DNA of 64,000 nt from Melieria omissa (Eukaryota; Arthropoda; Insecta; Diptera; Ulidiidae), in the NCBI GenBank assembly GCA_963971225.1, contig OZ020267.1, forward strand, positions 37,981,354-38,045,353, written 5' to 3'. The notes beneath the pieces were generated by a model that made no database searches, was not told where the DNA came from, and worked only from the letters and a program-made list of their open reading frames with translations. The translations under genes and the position numbers were made by a program. Positions 58,385-64,000 of the stretch are shown here, piece after piece. Each line of letters begins with the position of its first letter. The first letter of the stretch is position 1.

Positions 58385-58710
58385 TGCAGAGTTTTTAGGA
58401 AAATTTAGAGCTTCTTGAGCTCTAAGCGCGAATTGACTGTAAAATAATATCAGGATATCTTTTACCGATATCCCATTTACACTGAGCCAACCAGAGGCTG
58501 TGCAGATTGCTGTGACCTTGGAAGACACTGCAAAATTCTGGCAGCTGGATCTTTAAGTTCAGATTTAATTCTTTGGAGTAGATACTACAACCCACTCGAC
58601 CAAGCAGTTTCAATCGGTTCAAATAAATATGAATATGGGGCTCACCCGATTCCCATTCGGCCCTTGATGGGATAGAAGCTTGAGTGTCCTTATCAAAGGA
58701 TAACCTGGGT
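58385..58710 (-). pseudogene. LINE RNase H fragment, minus strand
   Basis: Minus-strand frames 58,775-58,422 and 58,528-58,316 together give GRVGCSIYSKELNLNLKIQL, PEFCSVFQ, then KVTAICTASGWLSVNGISVK and DILILFYSQFALRA. This is the RNase H run from after TDGSK through FQAE (the Glu is retained after a frameshift) to the DSQAA position, where the aspartate is lost. Flanked by the candidate LTR and the 58,715 repeat. Confidence 0.65.
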
Positions 58711-58714
58711 GTCA

Positions 58715-59215
58715 TATACTGTCCACTGCACAACAAAATCAAATGTTTTTTGAAATAACAAGGTTCTGACAACAAATTCTGGTAGAGGGGGTAAAAAAAA
58801 ATATATATACGTGTGTCGGCGTTTTGAAAGTTTACGTCTGGATTTTATTTTAGAGGGGGTCAAAGTTTTCCCCTTTTTGCTCATTCTTGTGGTGAATCGG
58901 CAAACGAAAACCATGTAACCACACATTTTAGGTATATGATGTGTTCAGCAATTTGGTGTAAAACACTACGAGGAACATTTTTGTAGAGCATTTTAACCCT
59001 GTAGCTCCTATTTTTATGGGTCAGTTTGACCCTTTGTTTCTAAAATGCCAAAAATTTCCTGTAAAACAGGACTTTTTAAGGACAAAATGTGCGACGAAAA
59101 TATTCGCCATAAAATTCTACTATAGGTCTCTGAATACACCAAAGCTCAGAAATTAACTTGAACGCCAGAATTAAGTCCAAACTGAAAATGTGTTTAAGTG
59201 TTTATTTCGTATTTA
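58715..59215 (-). repeat. Inverted copy of the central segment of the piggyBac-like element
   Basis: Inverse of 38,590-39,075, sharing cactgcacaacaaaatcaaa, ctggtagaggggg, accctgtagctcc and gtgtttatttcgta. It lacks the CCCTTTCGACCC ends. Confidence 0.75.
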
Positions 59216-59889
59216 ATCAAAATTGGTACTAAAATCTCCTACAAAACTTGCACGTGGAATGAAAAAAACGAATGGAAAATTTGATGACGTTTCAACATGA
59301 ATACAGTTACAAGTTGGTCGGATGCATTTTAATACTAGTAACGCCATCTTTTCTAAATTCCTCAAAACTTTTTTATATCCCCAAATAATTTGCACTGTGA
59401 TCCATAGCTGCAGCATTAATCCTCCTAACACTACTCGACACGAAAGATGCACCTAAAAATAAAAATATTTTCTTGACTAACTTTGGGGCGCTGAATACGA
59501 AACTGAATATGTTTTCGAAAAGTTTTCGAAAAACCAGCTTTTCCTTGTTGTTTCAGTTATGAGCGCATATCTCATAAACGAATCATCCGACTAACATAAA
59601 CTGTCCGCTAGTCAGAATATAATACCTTAGCCATTCCAGCGATGTACAGATTGTTCAAATCAGATGAGATTTGGGGAAGTTACGGACGATGAAAGTTGTA
59701 AAAAAGTGAATTTTTCGACCAATTTAAAAAATCATAACTTTTCGAATGTTTTTTTGTATATAAAATAAATGATCTCCTCTGGTTTAAAAATCTAAGATGA
59801 AAGATATATTATTTGAGCAAATATTAAGCCCAACATCAATTGAAAGAAAAATTATAAAGTTATGATGCACTGAGTCAAAACACCAACTT
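59216..59889. other. AT-rich sequence, class unknown
   Basis: Text such as tctcataaacgaatcatccgac is reminiscent of dispersed fly repeats, but no second copy is seen here. Confidence 0.35.
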
Positions 59890-60470
59890 TACATTTGTTA
59901 CACCGTGCGAAACAATTTTTTGTTTGTCGAGACGCACCCAAATGTTGATATAGACGTGAAACTAGAGATCATTTATAGTATCCTGACATAGTCAGAGTTC
60001 ATTTTTTGACCCAAAAACCTTCTTAAAGGACTTTAAAATTTTAAGGATATACACATTTCAAATATATTTTTCAATATTTGCGGTTGTGCAATGATGAAGA
60101 TATGTGTATCAAATGAAAGAGGGAAATTGCTTCCTTTTTACTAAATTTTCCATTTTGAACTTTCAAGGCCAAAATATGTCAGGTAGGGGAAACATACATG
60201 TTTTGGATCTCAGTCTATAGATTCATGCATCAAAATTGTATTCTATTTCAAAGTTCGGAAAGCTCAAAATAGAAAATTTACGCAGAGATGAAGTTCAAAA
60301 TACTTCAAATACTACAAAACATAGAAAATATGTACTCATAACTGAAACAACTGGGAGAAAAAACTGGGTTTTCGAAGATTTTTCAAAAACGCTTCTTAAA
60401 AAAATTTTGGGATTTTTAGTTTCGCATCCCGTGGCCCAAAGTTAGTCTAGAAAATACTTTTGTTTTTAGG
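59890..60470 (+). repeat. Dispersed repeat A, uninterrupted copy
   Basis: Shares acaccgtgcgaaa, gaaactagagatca and tatcaaatgaaagaggg in order with 921-1,079 and 1,678-1,910. It shows how the sequence runs without the TIR element. Confidence 0.5.
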
Positions 60471-62229
60471 TGCACGCGAATGACTCATTTTTTGTCGAGC
60501 AGTGTTGTGCCCCTTACGACCAAAATTCTCATATCATTTATTATCTCTCTTTGATGTTTTTGACACTGTAAACTTTCTATGGCGCAGTGTTTTATAATTT
60601 TCTAACATATCTTACACTTTGAACACACGAATGCAAGTCATTTCCTTAAACATTTTAAAAGCCATCTCAAAGTCAGCATTCGACTCTGCCCAACCAACCA
60701 ACACAAATTTTAACGACGCACATTTTCGTTTTCCGTTTGGAATCCAATGTTCGCCCAAGATTCCACAAATATTCGATGTCCTTGCGGTGAGTCTCATGTG
60801 GGCAAGCGACTCTGCGATTAGTCATGCCATGTGTCGTGTGTCGGAAATGTTGCGTTGAAAATATGCGCAGCGGTTTTCCGCTCGATGCGGCAAGTTTGCG
60901 TGATATGGCCACATAAATGCCGCTCGAAAACACGTAGAAATAATTTGGGTTGAAGTTCAGACACGGTATCTATCGGTAAGTAGTGACATGCCCCGCCTCT
61001 TTCATAAGTACAACCACAACTATTTCGCTCTGGTTGTGTTGAAACGAAACGAGAATTTGCCATAATTACACGGTTTCGTTTTCAAAACATTCGCTTTGAG
61101 TGCACGAGAGGTGAGCAAATTTGTTTTTTTTAAACAAAAGCGTATAGAAAAACAAACCTATATATGTGTGTGTGTGAGTGGCTGCCTGAATGTATGAGTG
61201 TGTTCGGGCGTGAGTGAGTGTGTGTGTGTGAGTGTTTTGCCGGCCGGCAGGTGCAAATAATATGGCAGCCATAATTGCTGTTTGTGTCGCCTGGATATTT
61301 GAAACAGCAAAAAGAAGAAGCAAGCAACAACAACGATAACCTCACACCTAGCACACACCGGGGAAGCCACACAAATAAACACAGCCGCACACAAACTGTT
61401 TAACAGATCTGTCTGTCCATTTGCTGTAGTTGGCAAGTGGCAAAAAGTAATAAAAGCAAATAAAAAAAAACAACAGAGGGCGACTGGTGGGTGTTCGGGT
61501 TGAGCTGCTTGTTAAAACCGCTATCGCTATTTATGGCAAATAAAACGAAATTGTTTTAAATTCCATCCGGTATGCCAGAGTACAACTACCGATAACTGCA
61601 ACAACAACAAGAACCACACCAACCATCGAAGCTAACAGCACGAAACATTTTGATGAGGCGGGGTGACGTTTTTCATGAGAATTCCTCGTGGTCTCGTCTG
61701 TCGTTTAGCAGCACTCGAAACCAATGTCCCATTGTGGCAATGAATGAATGAATGGATATCGTCATCACTGTCGCCGTCGCTGTTGCCGACTCTGGCCGTC
61801 TGTCGTTGCCGACGCGTCGTGCACATCATGGCCAACGTCAACGCCACACTATCTATTCATCTGTTTGTCTGTCTGTCGTCGTCGTTTGTCGTCGTTTGGC
61901 CTGTTTGTTGCTTGTCCGCTGCTTGCTGTGTGTTGAGAGTCCTTATGGCAATGTGTAGGTTTATGTTAATGCCATTTCGGGTTGTCGCTGACAAATGTCG
62001 CTGACTTTTTCGACTTTTTTTATACGCCGCTGTACGAGTAAGTGAGGCAGAATGTGTCTGTGTGTTGGTGTATTTATAACCACTTGAACTGATGCCTGAC
62101 AAGCGTTGAAAATTGTTTGGAATTGCTGTCGAATGAAAAGTCTATCAAATATAGAAACGAAATTGCATTTTAAATTTGTCATGCAATTTGTCATTTGTAG
62201 CAACTTTTGCCACAACTCCAAGCCGAAAA
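60471..62229. other. Transposon-poor island, no gene identified
   Basis: GT tracts (61,166-61,178, 61,208-61,232) and CAA text (61,325-61,340, 61,598-61,612). GTC/GTTT-rich DNA at 61,750-61,910 yields overlapping frames in all three registers. No motif recognised. Confidence 0.45.
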
Positions 62230-63240
62230 CAATATAACCAATTTCGACGCACTTTCAAGACAAAAAAAAAGTTAAATAAAAACATTGATTATGAAGGACC
62301 TGGCAAGCCACAAGATTTCCATTTGACAAACAAAAACAAGGCAACAAAAGTACTGAAAGATCCAGTAAATAAATTCTTAAAAAACCTGACTCCTACTTCA
62401 GCAACCAACTATTCACCTTAAAGAGCTACTCAACACCTCATACAAAAACAATTTTCATTAACCATTCCACAACTAAAAAAGCACAATGGAAGTTGGACTA
62501 AAAAGGACAAAGCGAAACTCTCGCTAAACACTTCAAACAAAGGTTTATTTCGATTGATTTGAACAAAAATGACTTTCCATCATTCAACATAAATAATACA
62601 GCCGACGAAGTTAATATAAAGAAAATTTATAAAAATAAATTTCTGACCACATGAGAAACATTTAAGGACAAAAAATTACCAGGTCACTTCTTGAATGGAA
62701 AAAATTTAAAACAACTTCCAAGAATTGCAATTGCGTTCATACGCAACATTTCCAATATGTCAAGTGAAAACAAATATTTCCCAAAATTGTGGAAAGTAGG
62801 ACAAATAATTAGTTTTTCGTTACTAGGAAAAGACGCAACTGAAAACATTTTCAACTCTTCCCAGACAAAACTTTTGCTGATGACAAAATTTTACCTAATT
62901 GCACCATTCAACGTAAATAATGCAGCCGACGAAGGTAACATAAAGCAAGTTAATTAAAAAATTATTAAAAAATAAATTACTGACAACAAAAGAAACATTC
63001 AAGATCAAAAAAGTACCGGATACCTCTCGAATGGAAAAAATCTAATAGAACTTCCAAGAATTGCAATTGAGTTCATACGAAACATTTTCAATATGTCAAT
63101 TGAAAACAAATATTTCCCAAAAGTCTGGAAAGTAGCACAAATAATTGGTTTGTCGTTACCAGAAAAAGACGCAACAAAAACATTTTCAACTCTTCCCAGA
63201 CAAGATTTTTGATGATGATGAAATTTTACTTATTTGCAAC
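62230..63240 (+). pseudogene. Jockey-like LINE reverse transcriptase remnant with tandem duplication
   Basis: Frames recover LKKHNGSWTKKDKAKLS (62,470-62,520; cf. the KxxxGxWxxxDxEKAxxFAxHL linker of jockey-type ORF2). They then give KLPGHFLNGKNLKQLPRIAI, AFIRNISNMSSENKYF and PKLWKVGQIISFSLLGKD, the start of the reverse transcriptase (cf. FPxxWKxAxIIxIPKPGK). The latter part occurs twice, at about 62,592-62,900 and 62,917-63,220 (IELPRIAIEFIRNIFNMSIE, NKYFPKVWKVAQIIGLSLPE). Stops and indels abound. Confidence 0.65.
62917..63240 (+). repeat. Second copy of an internal jockey-type duplication
   Basis: Direct repeat of 62,592-62,910. Both begin aataat(a/g)cagccgacgaag and contain cttccaagaattgcaattg and ttcaactcttcccagacaa. 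Confidence 0.85.
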
Positions 63241-63500
63241 AAACGCCTAAATACGGCAGTAACTGAGCTCCACACAATACCTGATAATGGAAAAGTAATG
63301 GAATAATTTGAGGGTTGGGAAACGCAAATCAGCACAAAAAGACACAGCAAGTAATGTGCAGGTAATTTTATATTATAAAATAAAGTACATTTAAAATAAA
63401 TAAATAGGATCAAATCCTCTTTGACTAATCTGCAAAACACTTATGAAGGCATCTGAACAATAAGCTGAGCTGGAAGCGACATATAAACCAAAACCCTTTA
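63241..63500. other. AT-rich spacer
   Basis: Nothing recognised. An 84-codon minus-strand frame (63,186-63,440) has no motif. Confidence 0.4.
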
Positions 63501-64000
63501 CCCTTTCGACCCCAAAGTTGCCTGAGAGCAACTTCACTTATTTGTCATTTTATAGCAAAAGCTACAATTGATTTATGAGTTTAATTTAAGTAGGCACCAA
63601 CAAATTTATATTTTTAAAAGTAAACTCAAAGCAAATTACAAAAATGTTACTGTGATGCCCAAAATAATATTTTGTAATTTGCGGCGATATCAGGAAAAGT
63701 TTGTGTTCTAATTGAAGTCTCCGAATTGGGCGCGTTTGATCAAAACCCTGTTTCTGTAATAATGGTTAAACAAAATCAAAAAGTGATATTTTTGTATTTT
63801 CTCATATATATTAATAATTTCTATGAATAAAAAAATTTATCCAAAATTTACTTAACCCTTTTTAAGCTAAAAATGTTCAAAAGTAAACTAGCTTTAGAAC
63901 TCTAACAAAGAGGCGTGGTGACTTCAAATGTCGTGTGCACACTTCTTAAGCAACTGTTTCGTTATTTAAATACCAAAAAGTAATACAGAGATACAGGGTA
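63501..64000. mobile_element. piggyBac-like element, copy lacking the central segment, cut by the window end
   Basis: It starts CCCTTTCGACCCC after TTTA (a changed TTAA) and matches both ends of the 38.4-kb element: cctgagagcaacttcac at the left and gcggcgatatcagg, ctaacaaagaggcgtgg at the right. The 38.5-39.07-kb middle is replaced by about 130 different bases. The right terminus lies just beyond 64,000. Confidence 0.75.

Overview
This window looks like insect nuclear DNA, most probably from a higher fly (Diptera, perhaps a tephritid). It is AT-rich and full of CA/GT, CAA and CAG-like microsatellites. It is packed with mariner/Tc1, hAT-like, piggyBac-like and non-LTR retrotransposon (LINE) remnants. 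The taxonomic call rests on overall character and on the transposon mix, not on a diagnostic gene. I found no convincing host protein-coding gene, tRNA gene or rRNA gene in the 64 kb. The layout fits a large intron or an intergenic region, with transposon-dense blocks alternating with transposon-poor, somewhat more GC-rich islands (about 3.4-5.8, 7.9-9.3, 15.7-17.0, 24.3-25.9, 35.1-37.7, 44.6-46.8, 47.7-48.7, 56.6-57.9 and 60.5-62.2 kb).

The best-defined object is a full-length LINE at 17,776-22,965, bounded by a 13-bp target-site duplication. It has an uninterrupted ORF1 (487 aa), and an ORF2 with endonuclease, reverse transcriptase and RNase H broken by three frameshifts and one stop. Its 3' end is a run of CCTAA, the same unit as the arthropod telomere C-strand. 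A second, RTE-like LINE family with a TAAG tail is present at 1,938-3,413 (13-bp duplication), as a young 201-bp stub at 47,484-47,684 (10-bp duplication), inverted at 42,045-42,760, and as scrambled pieces around 48.8-49.4 and 52.9-53.3 kb. Many further LINE 3' ends are decayed (5.9, 6.2-7.0, 9.6, 29.8, 33.9, 41.2, 42.8, 58.4 and 62.2 kb).

DNA transposons include three internally deleted elements with TA targets and clean terminal inverted repeats (1.08, 14.9 and 53.3 kb), and older mariner remnants at 10.2, 43.1-43.7 and 49.5-50.9 kb. There is also a small family of hAT-like MITEs, and a piggyBac-like element with TTAA ends at 38.4-39.4 kb with relatives at 58.7 and 63.5 kb.

Simple-sequence DNA is conspicuous. 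There are three long TTTTA arrays (two as TTTTA, one inverted as AAAAT), one ACATC array, and a 93-bp-period minisatellite at 12.86-14.07 kb enclosed between inverted repeats. None of the elements appears autonomous, so the window records nested insertion and decay. The observations most worth checking are the inverted-repeat-bounded minisatellite, the LINE/E composite that recurs twice, the CCTAA tail, the ATCAC/GTGAT dyad cluster at 36.7-36.9 kb, and transposon remnants carrying internal tandem duplications.
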